Notes under the pieces: generated by a model
What the model was told of the DNA's origin: nothing
Database searches by the model: none
What the model saw: the letters and a program-made list of their open reading frames with translations, nothing else
In this document: piece after piece, positions 1 to 6,017 of the stretch
Layout of the letters: each line of letters opens with the position of its first letter
Numbering within the stretch: position 1 is the first letter of the stretch
Translations under genes and position numbers: made by a program
From: Bacteroidota bacterium
GTDB taxonomy: Bacteria; Bacteroidota; Rhodothermia; Balneolales; Balneolaceae
Direction: 5' to 3'
NCBI GenBank assembly: GCA_024635465.1
Contig: JAGXIS010000138.1
Span: 1-7,529, forward strand
Length of the DNA stretch: 7,529 nt

Positions 1-258
1 GACCTGATCGATGAAATTCTCTTAAGATATGACTCCATCATTACGATTGAAGATGGATCTAAATTAGGTGGTTTTGGGTCTGCCGTTGCTGAGTATATCG
101 CATCCAAAGGTGCTTCTGTACCCGTTAAAATAATGGGTACTCCGGATACTATCATCGAACATGGTACTCAAAGAGAGTTGCATGATGAGGTGGGGATTGG
201 GCCGCACGGTATCATGGAAGAAGTGAAAAAATCTCTGGGCGTCCTCGTCAAAGAGTAA
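1..258 (+). CDS. dxs: 1-deoxy-D-xylulose-5-phosphate synthase, C-terminal 85 residues (5' end outside window)
   Basis: DXS condenses pyruvate and glyceraldehyde-3-phosphate, using thiamine diphosphate, to start the MEP pathway for isoprenoid precursors in the cytoplasm. Only the C-terminal transketolase-like domain is visible. The frame is open from the first base and stops at TAA 256-258. The translation carries recognisable DXS tail signatures: an ITIEDGSKLGGFGSAVAEYI stretch (typical 'EEG..GGFGSAV.E'), then VPVKIMGTPDTIIEHGTQ and a final LHDEVGIGPHGI segment, as seen before the C-terminus of bacterial DXS enzymes. The catalytic thiamine-binding part lies upstream of the window. queA begins four bases after the stop, and its Shine-Dalgarno-like sequence lies inside the last dxs codons, so the two genes are probably co-transcribed. 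Other transketolase-family proteins share this fold, but the GTPDTIIEHG segment is DXS-like. Confidence 0.93.
   Translation, partial: DLIDEILLRYDSIITIEDGSKLGGFGSAVAEYIASKGASVPVKIMGTPDTIIEHGTQRELHDEVGIGPHGIMEEVKKSLGVLVKE
251..255 (+). promoter_or_regulatory. Ribosome binding site for queA, inside dxs
   Basis: AAGAG lies seven bases before ATG 263 and overlaps the last sense codons of dxs. It decides the queA start and implies that ribosomes finishing dxs are well placed to reinitiate. Confidence 0.6.
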
Positions 259-262
259 TGGC

Positions 263-1264
263 ATGAACTACACATTAGATCATTTCAATTACGATCTCCC
301 TAAAGAGCTGATTGCTCAAACTCCGGTTATTCCAAGAGACCACTCCCGACTTCTCATTTATGATAGAAATACCGGCAACATTACGGATGATCATTTCTAC
401 AATATTGGTAATTACCTGCCCCACAATACGTCGCTGGTAGTAAACAACAGCAAGGTTGAAAAATGCAGGCTTCTATTTAATGAGGGAAAAATTGAACTGT
501 TCATCACTAAAACAGTAAATGACCGTGTGGCCGAAGCATTGGTAAGACCCGGTAAAAAATTCAAAGTTGAAAAAGTTACTAAACTGAACGATCAACTGAG
601 CGTCAAGACGATTTCTATTTCAGAAGATGGCATACGAACCATTGAATTAAGCCATTCATTGGATGATCCAATTTTTCAGCCATTCAGGCATACTCCCTTT
701 CCGCCCTATATTGAGAGTGATGAATCCCTTTCCGACCGATATCAAACCGTTTTTGCTAAAGACGCAGGCAGCAAAGCTGCACCTACTGCCGGACTCCATT
801 TCACTCCTGAACTTTTAACAAAACTGGAGATACAGGGAATCGAAAAAAAGGAGGTAACTCTACATGTAGGTCTCGGTACATTTGCCCCTGTTAAATCGGA
901 TACGATAGAGGATCACATCATGCATAGTGAGTGGTATCAGATTTCAACTAAGGAAGCATTAGCACTGAATCAATCCAAAAGCATCACTGCTGTAGGAACA
1001 ACAAGTGTCAGAGTACTGGAATCTGCAATGGATAAAGATGGGAAATTTAATTCTTGCAGTGGTGAAACCGATATTTTTATAATGCCCGGTTACAAATTCA
1101 AAGCTGTAGATCATCTCATTACCAATTTTCATCTTCCAAAAAGCACTCTTTTAATGCTCATCTCTGCATTTGTGGGTTATGAAGAGACCAGAAGAATTTA
1201 CAAGCATGCTATCGATCAGAAATATCGATTTTATTCATTTGGTGATGCAATGCTTCTACTATAA
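263..1264 (+). CDS. queA: S-adenosylmethionine:tRNA ribosyltransferase-isomerase
   Basis: QueA transfers and isomerises the ribosyl part of S-adenosylmethionine onto 7-aminomethyl-7-deazaguanine at position 34 of tRNAs, giving epoxyqueuosine in queuosine synthesis. The 333-residue product is close to the usual 340-355. Family blocks are intact: YDLPKELIAQTPVIPRDHSR near residues 10-29, AAPTAGLHF near 172-180, HVGLGTFAPV near 200, VGTTSVRVLESA near 245, NFHLPKSTLLML near 300 and a C-terminal YSFGDAMLL. The usual ND(T)(R/K)V block is replaced by NNSKV at 61-65 and the following ARL by CRL, so the protein is somewhat divergent. ATG 263 is preceded by AAGAG (251-255) with a 7-base gap. The upstream ATG at 258 opens only a two-codon frame. 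The gene is tightly linked to dxs, probably for expression rather than pathway reasons. Confidence 0.95.
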   Translation: MNYTLDHFNYDLPKELIAQTPVIPRDHSRLLIYDRNTGNITDDHFYNIGNYLPHNTSLVVNNSKVEKCRLLFNEGKIELFITKTVNDRVAEALVRPGKKFKVEKVTKLNDQLSVKTISISEDGIRTIELSHSLDDPIFQPFRHTPFPPYIESDESLSDRYQTVFAKDAGSKAAPTAGLHFTPELLTKLEIQGIEKKEVTLHVGLGTFAPVKSDTIEDHIMHSEWYQISTKEALALNQSKSITAVGTTSVRVLESAMDKDGKFNSCSGETDIFIMPGYKFKAVDHLITNFHLPKSTLLMLISAFVGYEETRRIYKHAIDQKYRFYSFGDAMLLL

Positions 1265-1295
1265 TTGAAATTACCCTTCATATTTATTTGAACAG

Positions 1296-1514
1296 CTATT
1301 TCTCATTTTTTTCTTCGTCGTACTGCTTTTGATACCCTTTGGTGATGGTTTGATTCATGTGTCGTTTATAGTTTTCATACTCATATACCCGCACTTTAAA
1401 CTCTGAATGATAATTGCCATCATTACAATCTACCAGATAACGGTTTGGGTCATCCGTTTCAGTGATTGTAACCTGAATATCACCCAGTTTATAAGATTCG
1501 ATCTCTTTGCTCAT
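1296..1514 (-). CDS. Small hypothetical protein (72 aa)
   Basis: I do not recognise this protein. The 72-residue product begins MSKEIESYKLGDIQVTITET, has no signal peptide or membrane segment, and is very polar. Its N-terminal 45 residues alternate charged and beta-forming residues (IQVTITE, YLVDCNDG, FKVRVYEYE), like a small beta-rich domain, while the tail (HMNQTITKGYQKQYDEEKNEK) is charged and probably helical or disordered. It converges on queA with 31 bases between the stops and no clear terminator. The sequence before ATG 1514 is A-rich with no strong Shine-Dalgarno motif. The amino-acid composition is plausible for a real cytoplasmic protein rather than noise, but without a homologue search the coding call is moderate. 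Confidence 0.55.
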   Translation of the reverse strand: MSKEIESYKLGDIQVTITETDDPNRYLVDCNDGNYHSEFKVRVYEYENYKRHMNQTITKGYQKQYDEEKNEK

Positions 1515-1557
1515 ATTTTTCTAATAAAAGTCCGTTCGATATAAATATCTTAAAAAT

Positions 1558-1690
1558 CGTCAGTTTGAGCGTAGTTTCGACTGTTTTTGGTCGTAACGGA
1601 GTCGCTCCTCTTTTATCCCGCGAAGCGAAAACTCCATATTTCGACTTCATTACTCGGGGAAAAACCCTCGTAATTGCGCTCAATATGACG
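1558..1690. repeat. 133-bp imperfect palindromic repeat element (MITE/REP-like)
   Basis: The ends are inverted repeats: CGTCAGTTTGAGCG at 1558-1571, and at 1677-1690 a sequence whose complement reads CGTCATATTGAGCG (12 of 14 identical, outer CGTCA perfect). Each arm holds a smaller hairpin around a run of five T or A: CGAC/GTCG at 1578-1581 and 1590-1593, and CGGGG/CCCTCG at 1655-1659 and 1665-1670 (one bulge). The centre holds GGAG/CTCC at 1598-1608 and CGC-GAA-GCG at 1619-1627. The sequence style (CGTCA..TGAGCG..GAAGTCGAAATATG on the minus strand) resembles dispersed intergenic repeats I recall from Bacteroidota genomes. A 75-codon minus-strand frame crosses it but reads as repeat, not protein. 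The rest of the 309-base gap (1515-1557, 1691-1823) is AT-rich, and I see nothing firm in it apart from the presumed promoter and leader of the next gene. Confidence 0.7.
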
Positions 1691-1823
1691 TATTCTATTA
1701 TTGTATTCAACCCCATCTCGAACTCACGTTAATAAAAATGTTAACAGAGGAAAGATACATTTTTTGTTATTAACAGATTGAATAGTGATTTTCCAATAGC
1801 ACAAACAATCTAAAGTATCATTC

Positions 1824-2387
1824 ATGAAAACGATCTTAATTCTATCCTTGGCACTACTCTTAACTTTTGCAGCGTGCGACAATGAGGAACAGCCTGTAGT
1901 TGAGCCGGAAACGCAACATCAGGCCTTTATCTCTAACTTGATTTCGCTATGTGGTGAAACTTTTATTGGGGCTTCCACATTTCCTGATAATCCGGAAAAT
2001 GCACTTGTAGATACTGAACTACGAGCTCATATCTCTCATTGCGAAGAGGGATTGGTTCAAGTTGATTTATACAGAGATACCGATACCTGGCATGCAACCT
2101 GGATTGTTTCTGAAAAAGAGGAAGGACTGCACCTCTATCATGATCACATTGGTGATAAAGAGTATCCGGATGGTGAAGAACCACTCACCGGTTATGGTGG
2201 ATTTGCTGATGATCGTGGAAGTGAATTTGCTCAATATTTTCCTGCTGATGAAGCCACAGCTGAAATGTTACCGGAGGCGACTACAAACGAATGGCGAATG
2301 GAGTTGGATCTTCAGAATGGTATTTTTGTTTACGGTCTGGAGCGACATAATGAACCCCGTTTCAGAGCAGAACTTTATCTGAATTAG
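1824..2387 (+). CDS. Secreted lipoprotein of an uncharacterised family (187 aa)
   Basis: The N-terminus MKTILILSLALLLTFAAC is a lipoprotein signal peptide with lipobox F-A-A-C and lipidated Cys18. The mature protein starts CDNEEQ. Acidic residues just after this cysteine are known in Bacteroidota as a surface-export signal for lipoproteins, so an outer-face location is possible. The roughly 140-residue domain has an ordered set of blocks: L(R)AHISHC near 66-73, a TW pair near 92-93, GLHLYHDH near 101-108, a YGG at 124-126, an FPAD segment near 140-145 and an NEW near 155. I recall this pattern (GL.L.HDH, YGG, FPAD, NxW) from an uncharacterised secreted family found in several phyla; no function is known to me. 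Cys43 and Cys73 could form a disulphide, and the HxxHDH cluster could bind metal, both inferred. It is flanked by the palindromic repeat and a convergent propeller gene, so it is probably transcribed alone. Confidence 0.82.
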   Translation: MKTILILSLALLLTFAACDNEEQPVVEPETQHQAFISNLISLCGETFIGASTFPDNPENALVDTELRAHISHCEEGLVQVDLYRDTDTWHATWIVSEKEEGLHLYHDHIGDKEYPDGEEPLTGYGGFADDRGSEFAQYFPADEATAEMLPEATTNEWRMELDLQNGIFVYGLERHNEPRFRAELYLN

Positions 2388-2416
2388 ACATCCGTTAACT
2401 CAAACATGTTTTTATT

Positions 2417-2474
2417 AAATCCATCTGTTTTGAATTCAACATTCCTGTTCGATGTTCCTTGGATTGATGGGTTT
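2417..2474. terminator. Possible bidirectional terminator between convergent genes
   Basis: AAATCCATC (2417-2425) can pair with GATGGGTTT (2466-2474), giving nine pairs including one G-T. The loop contains a further AACAT/ATGTT stem. A TTTT run at 2472-2475 follows on the plus strand and A-rich sequence lies on the other side. The element sits between the convergent lipoprotein and propeller genes. The stem is long-range and the T-tract short, so this is weak. Confidence 0.25.
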
Positions 2475-2500
2475 TAACACCTAAAATAAGGAGAAAATCA

Positions 2501-3526
2501 CTAATAGGTTAAATGCCTTTTCCGGCTGCCATTTGCATTCATTATAAAAAGATGCGGAGACCCAATTTCAGTTGACAGATAAGCGATTCGACTCCCTCTG
2601 GGTGACCATGATCCGTAGTACTCATGATATTCACCATCTGTCAGCCTTTTCAGATTAGACCCATCTGCATCCATCACAAAAATATCGAAATAGCCATGTC
2701 GGTTCGAGGAAAAAAGTATCTCTCTCCCGTTGGGCGACCATACCGGCGCAATATCAATAGATGGTGAATTTGTTAATCTCACTTTATTACTGCCATCTTT
2801 GTTCATGGTATAGATATCAAAAAAACCTTCTCTGTTGGAAATGAATGCTATTTTCTCACTATTCGGCGACCAAACAGGATCTAAATCATATGAGGGTGAA
2901 TAAGTAAGTCGGAGCTGGTCACTGCCATCAGCTTTCATCACATAAATCTCCGGTTGGTAGTCTCTGTCTGACACAAATACAATCGATTCGCCATCCGGTG
3001 AAAATTTGGGATGTACATCCGTTGCATCATTATCCGTAATAGGTCTACGATCTTTACCCTCCCTGTTCATTAAATAGATCTCATAGTTTCCCTTCTCGCT
3101 TCTGAAATGCGCCGCTATGGTTCGCCCATCCCGCGACCAAGAGGGTCGATAACCATCACGTGCATACGTTTCATATAGACCTTTCACCTTATAGATTATC
3201 GTGTCCGGAGGAAAGGGACCTATCGTATTGGGTCTGTCAGAATAGAAAGCCAGATTTTGTCCGTTTGGTGACCATGTCGGATAGAGATCATTCGCAGGAT
3301 GTGATGAAACCTGTTGCCGATCGCCACTCCAAATATCAATGGTATAAATATCATAATTTTCCTCATAAGCAGCAGAAAATGCGATTTCATATCCGTTAGG
3401 AGACCATGACGGACCATTATGCAAGCTCCTTGGGGTATATGTTTGGGCAAAAATACCCATAGGAAACAAACCTTGCAGAATCCATAAACCAACTATTAAG
3501 AGTGTAATAATACTTTTCTGTTTCAT
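2501..3526 (-). CDS. Secreted seven-repeat PD40/TolB-like beta-propeller protein
   Basis: The predicted 341-residue protein has a signal peptide (MKQKSIITLLIVGLWILQGL.., likely cleavage IFA|QT after residue 27). The rest is made of PD40/WD40-like repeats of about 40-45 residues. Seven copies of the (W/F)SP(N/D)G-type motif can be counted (PSWSPNG, PTWSPNG, PSWSRDG, PKFSPDG, PVWSPNS, PVWSPNG, GSWSPRG). Most are followed by an (D/E)IY.M..DGS...RLT strand-turn motif, most regular in the last four blades. Classical TolB has a six-bladed propeller plus an N-terminal Pal-linked domain. That domain is absent and no tol/pal genes are nearby, so this is not tolB itself but a stand-alone periplasmic or secreted propeller, perhaps a binding scaffold. 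The frame is open back to 3607, but GAGGGA seven bases before ATG 3526 and the signal peptide fix the start. It is divergent from the NTF2-like gene. The 3527-3727 space is AT-rich with no promoter I would defend. Confidence 0.85.
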   Translation of the reverse strand: MKQKSIITLLIVGLWILQGLFPMGIFAQTYTPRSLHNGPSWSPNGYEIAFSAAYEENYDIYTIDIWSGDRQQVSSHPANDLYPTWSPNGQNLAFYSDRPNTIGPFPPDTIIYKVKGLYETYARDGYRPSWSRDGRTIAAHFRSEKGNYEIYLMNREGKDRRPITDNDATDVHPKFSPDGESIVFVSDRDYQPEIYVMKADGSDQLRLTYSPSYDLDPVWSPNSEKIAFISNREGFFDIYTMNKDGSNKVRLTNSPSIDIAPVWSPNGREILFSSNRHGYFDIFVMDADGSNLKRLTDGEYHEYYGSWSPRGSRIAYLSTEIGSPHLFIMNANGSRKRHLTY

Positions 3527-3533
3527 ATCACTA

Positions 3534-3539
3534 TCCCTC
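3534..3539 (-). promoter_or_regulatory. Ribosome binding site deciding the propeller start
   Basis: GAGGGA on the minus strand lies seven bases before ATG 3526, exactly where the signal peptide begins. The longer frame from 3607 would put 27 charged and mixed residues ahead of the signal peptide. Confidence 0.65.
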
Positions 3540-3727
3540 TCATACAAATTTTTAACCAACATTAACCTTATTTTATGCATTGTACAAACTTGAGAAATTT
3601 CAAACAATCAAAATGGAAAAAATTATTATTCCATTTAAACGAGTTCTTTTTATTAATTTGATCCAAAATGTAATACTATCATATCTATAAGATGCTCATA
3701 ATCAATTTTTTAACCCACCATTTTAAT

Positions 3728-4180
3728 ATGATGAATCTTCTTAAAATTTTACCAATCATTTTAATTCTGCCAATCACCGTTTTTGCTCAAGATCAAGCTG
3801 AGGAAGAGATCCTGGAATCCATGTTGCATGAATTTCTACAGGGAGCTTCTGAGAATGATGTGAATGCTCATATTCGATTTTGGTCTGATGATTTAATCTA
3901 CACCAGTGCAGCAGCTGAACGTTTTGGTAAAGAGGATATTCTAAGCTCTTATGAAGACGGTGTTGAACAACCCGACACACTTCTTCCTGAATATTTTGGG
4001 GATGAAATTGAGATTCGGGTTTACGGAGATACAGCGATCGTTGCCTTTCGTCTTAATGCCGATATTCCGCTCGAGTCAGGGGGCAGTGAACACTTTAAAT
4101 ATTACAATACGGGTACATTTATTAAGGAGATGGATGAATGGAAAGTTGTTGCCTGGCATGTTACCCGAATCACGGACTGA
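3728..4180 (+). CDS. Secreted NTF2-like (SnoaL/DUF4440-type) protein
   Basis: The product, about 150 residues, starts with a signal peptide (MMNLLKILPIILILPITVFA|Q). The mature domain of about 130 residues has the outline of the NTF2/SnoaL/DUF4440 cone fold: an amphipathic helix with LHEFLQGASENDVNAHIRFW, then DDLIYTS, a GKEDIL helix cap, IEIRVYGDTAIVAFRLNADI, and a final TGTFIKEMDEWKVVAWHVTR strand pair. The 'D.W.......DDLIYT' and 'G.TA.V..R' patterns are typical. These domains act as small ligand pockets, enzymes or binding partners, so no reaction can be assigned. ATG 3728 or 3731 (adjacent methionines) is chosen because the signal peptide starts there. A longer frame from 3692 adds MLIINFLTHHFN. 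No clear Shine-Dalgarno motif precedes either. It converges on the HlyD gene with only 19 bases between stops. Confidence 0.8.
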   Translation: MMNLLKILPIILILPITVFAQDQAEEEILESMLHEFLQGASENDVNAHIRFWSDDLIYTSAAAERFGKEDILSSYEDGVEQPDTLLPEYFGDEIEIRVYGDTAIVAFRLNADIPLESGGSEHFKYYNTGTFIKEMDEWKVVAWHVTRITD

Positions 4181-4199
4181 GCATTTCAAAATATTCGCT

Positions 4200-5285
4200 C
4201 TATCTTCTGACAACAATATCAACAATTTCACCTGGGTTTAATTCAATTTCACCTCTGTTTGCAACAGATATTTTGACAGGTAAACCGGTTTCAAATATGG
4301 CACCGGGTCTTTGCAGATGTGGATCAACCAATCGGATGTGACCTCCGATCTCTTCAATGGTTGAATTAAAAAATGCTCGCCCTGCCCTGCGGGTTCTCAC
4401 TTCTACTTCCAATCCCGGAACCGGCTCAACACTGAAAGGTTGTCGCATATAACCAACGATATAGTTTGGTTCTTGTGATTCAATTTTCAAAATCTCTTCA
4501 CCCATCCGTACAAATTCACCGGTATTGAAATTCACTCTGCTGATGACTCCGCTCAATGATGCATACACAGGAATCGGAGCATATTCTGCCAGAATAGTTT
4601 GTATTCGCTGCTCCTGAATTTTAATCGCGGCCATGACCGGGTCACGGTCACCCCGGGTGAGATATCCGGAAAATTCCTCGAGCTCTTCAATACTTTCATT
4701 CAGGTATGTAAGTAGAGCTTCATATTCGCTTACCTGTACATTGAGCATTTCAAGTTCTGTTTCTGTCATCTCATATTCCTGTTCTGAAATCAATTCCCGT
4801 TCCCAAAGTTCAGATACACGATTAAACTCCGACCGAACTCGCGACCTGGTCAGTTCAGTCTCAGCTAGTGAAATGCGTGTGTTGATCTCCTCAATTTTCA
4901 AATCTTCCAAATCAATTCGAGCACGCTGTTCACCCGTTGTCATATCCAGACTCTCGCTGATCAAGTCGATTTCAGCTTTTACTTCATCGATCATTGCGTT
5001 TACCAAAAGAGAATCCGATCGATAAATCTGCCCTAGAAGCTGGCCACTTTCGACATAATCATACGGTTCGTAATAAAAATTGATTAGCATACCATCATCA
5101 GGACTGGCAACCCTGGAAGAGTCAGATACCACCTCTCCAATCATTCCGGGAGTACTCACCTGACTGCTCCACAATGACGCTATGATAAATCCCGATATAA
5201 CAAATACCAGTAATGGCAACACTTTAACACGTAATTCGCGTAGTTTCTGTTTGAGCGGAATAGGTATCGGTTCATATTTGTTCAT
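4200..5285 (-). CDS. HlyD-type periplasmic adaptor (membrane fusion) protein
   Basis: This 361-residue protein has the HlyD/membrane-fusion layout: a short basic cytoplasmic N-terminus, one membrane anchor at about 22-39 (VLPLLVFVISGFIIASLW), a first half-lipoyl motif near 55-90 (SPDDGMLINFYYEPYDYVESGQLLGQI), and a long Glu/Leu-rich coiled coil near 93-245. A second half-lipoyl motif near 258-290 follows (YASLSGVISRVNFNTGEFVRMGEEIL), then a beta-barrel-like C-terminus. In known systems such proteins bridge an inner-membrane transporter and an outer-membrane duct. No ABC, RND or TolC gene is in the window. The gene is last in the operon behind the DUF4956 gene, with TAG and ATG separated by two bases and a GGAG site inside the upstream gene, so translational coupling is likely. 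The context suggests it works with the VTC/DUF4956 pair. A general efflux adaptor is the alternative. Near the 3' end GGTGAAATTG occurs twice, giving GEIELNPGEIVDI. Confidence 0.88.
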   Translation of the reverse strand: MNKYEPIPIPLKQKLRELRVKVLPLLVFVISGFIIASLWSSQVSTPGMIGEVVSDSSRVASPDDGMLINFYYEPYDYVESGQLLGQIYRSDSLLVNAMIDEVKAEIDLISESLDMTTGEQRARIDLEDLKIEEINTRISLAETELTRSRVRSEFNRVSELWERELISEQEYEMTETELEMLNVQVSEYEALLTYLNESIEELEEFSGYLTRGDRDPVMAAIKIQEQRIQTILAEYAPIPVYASLSGVISRVNFNTGEFVRMGEEILKIESQEPNYIVGYMRQPFSVEPVPGLEVEVRTRRAGRAFFNSTIEEIGGHIRLVDPHLQRPGAIFETGLPVKISVANRGEIELNPGEIVDIVVRR

Positions 5286-5287
5286 TT

Positions 5288-5974
5288 CTATAACTCCGAC
5301 TCATCTTCTGCTCTCAGGCTGCTGACTCCTGATACACCTTTTATCTCATTAATCTCATTCAGCAGTAGATCTACACGGTCCGGATCACGCAGAAGCAATC
5401 GATATGACAAGTGCGTTTCAGTCACTCCTTGTTCAGATCGTTGTGATGCGAGAGTGATCTTAAGTGCATGCCTTTTGAAAAAAGATTGTAGCTCTTCCAG
5501 TTTTGACAACGGTTCTGCCCATTTTAGATTTAAAATTAAATCATACCGCTGACGAGCCCCAAAATTTGTAAACCAAATAAACACCAGGACTGTAGAGGCC
5601 ATCAGTACCCCGACCATAGCAGTAGTAAATTTTTGAGTCCCACAAGCCATCCCAACTACAATGACAGATAGTATATACACAGTGTCTAATGTATCTCTCA
5701 GGATATTTCGAAACCTCACAATTGCAAAAACAGCTAACAGGCCAAAAGCCGTTACCAGATTATTATCGAGTACCATCATCACCAATGCAACCATCATCGG
5801 GATGATAATGATTGAACTCACAAAATTACGCGAATAAGAGAGGCCGCTATGAGTGTACATATAAACCCAGGCTAATAACTGACCACACATAAATGCGAGC
5901 AAAAGTGCCATAATCAGTGTAGGCAGATCCGTTGGAAGTGGTGCTGTATCACCAAATTGTAACCAATTATCCAT
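5288..5974 (-). CDS. DUF4956 integral membrane protein
   Basis: The 228-residue product is a polytopic membrane protein of the DUF4956 type. Hydrophobic segments lie near residues 18-40, 52-69, 73-86, 99-112 and 118-135. Between the third and fourth is the family hallmark AFGLLAVFAIVRFRNILRD (76-94), followed by LDTVYI: a glycine-containing helix ending in RFR, with spaced aspartates. Residues from about 145 form a soluble tail (LILNLKWAEPLSKLEEL..., then SYRLLLRDPDRVDLLLNEINEIKGVSGVSSL) resembling a small ferredoxin/ACT-like regulatory domain. DUF4956 proteins have no established function known to me, but they recur beside VTC-domain polyphosphate polymerases, as here. A role as membrane channel or partner for the polymer is plausible. 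ATG 5974 has AAAGAG nine bases upstream. The TTG at 5980, which would lengthen the protein by two residues, has the motif too close. It lies 43 bases after the VTC stop. Confidence 0.88.
   Translation of the reverse strand: MDNWLQFGDTAPLPTDLPTLIMALLLAFMCGQLLAWVYMYTHSGLSYSRNFVSSIIIIPMMVALVMMVLDNNLVTAFGLLAVFAIVRFRNILRDTLDTVYILSVIVVGMACGTQKFTTAMVGVLMASTVLVFIWFTNFGARQRYDLILNLKWAEPLSKLEELQSFFKRHALKITLASQRSEQGVTETHLSYRLLLRDPDRVDLLLNEINEIKGVSGVSSLRAEDESEL
5294..5297 (-). promoter_or_regulatory. Ribosome binding site for the adaptor gene, inside the DUF4956 gene
   Basis: GGAG on the minus strand lies eight bases before ATG 5285 and within the final codons of the upstream gene, tying translation of the two genes together. 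Confidence 0.6.
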
Positions 5975-5983
5975 ATTCAATTA

Positions 5984-5989
5984 CTCTTT
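5984..5989 (-). promoter_or_regulatory. Ribosome binding site deciding the DUF4956 start
   Basis: AAAGAG on the minus strand ends nine bases before ATG 5974 but only three bases before TTG 5980, favouring the ATG. Confidence 0.55.
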
Positions 5990-6017
5990 AATAAACGTTA
6001 ATCAAAAACGTGGCTGG

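Noticed and set aside
1489..1716. 75-codon minus-strand frame across the palindromic repeat
   Set aside because: It runs through both arms of the inverted repeat and its product has no domain-like pattern; the DNA structure explains it better.
2062..2382. 106-codon plus-strand frame inside the lipoprotein gene
   Set aside because: It is a shifted frame of a convincing lipoprotein gene and has no ordered motif of its own.
2501..3526. Assignment of the propeller as tolB
   Set aside because: The N-terminal TolB domain is missing, the repeat count differs and no tol/pal genes are nearby.
4179..4200. GAGC/GCTC inverted pair between the NTF2-like and HlyD stops as a terminator
   Set aside because: A four-base stem with a 14-base loop and no T-run is expected by chance.
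4633..5025. 130-codon plus-strand frame opposite the HlyD coiled coil
   Set aside because: It is Ser/Arg-rich antisense of the Glu/Leu-rich coiled-coil codons, a typical shadow.
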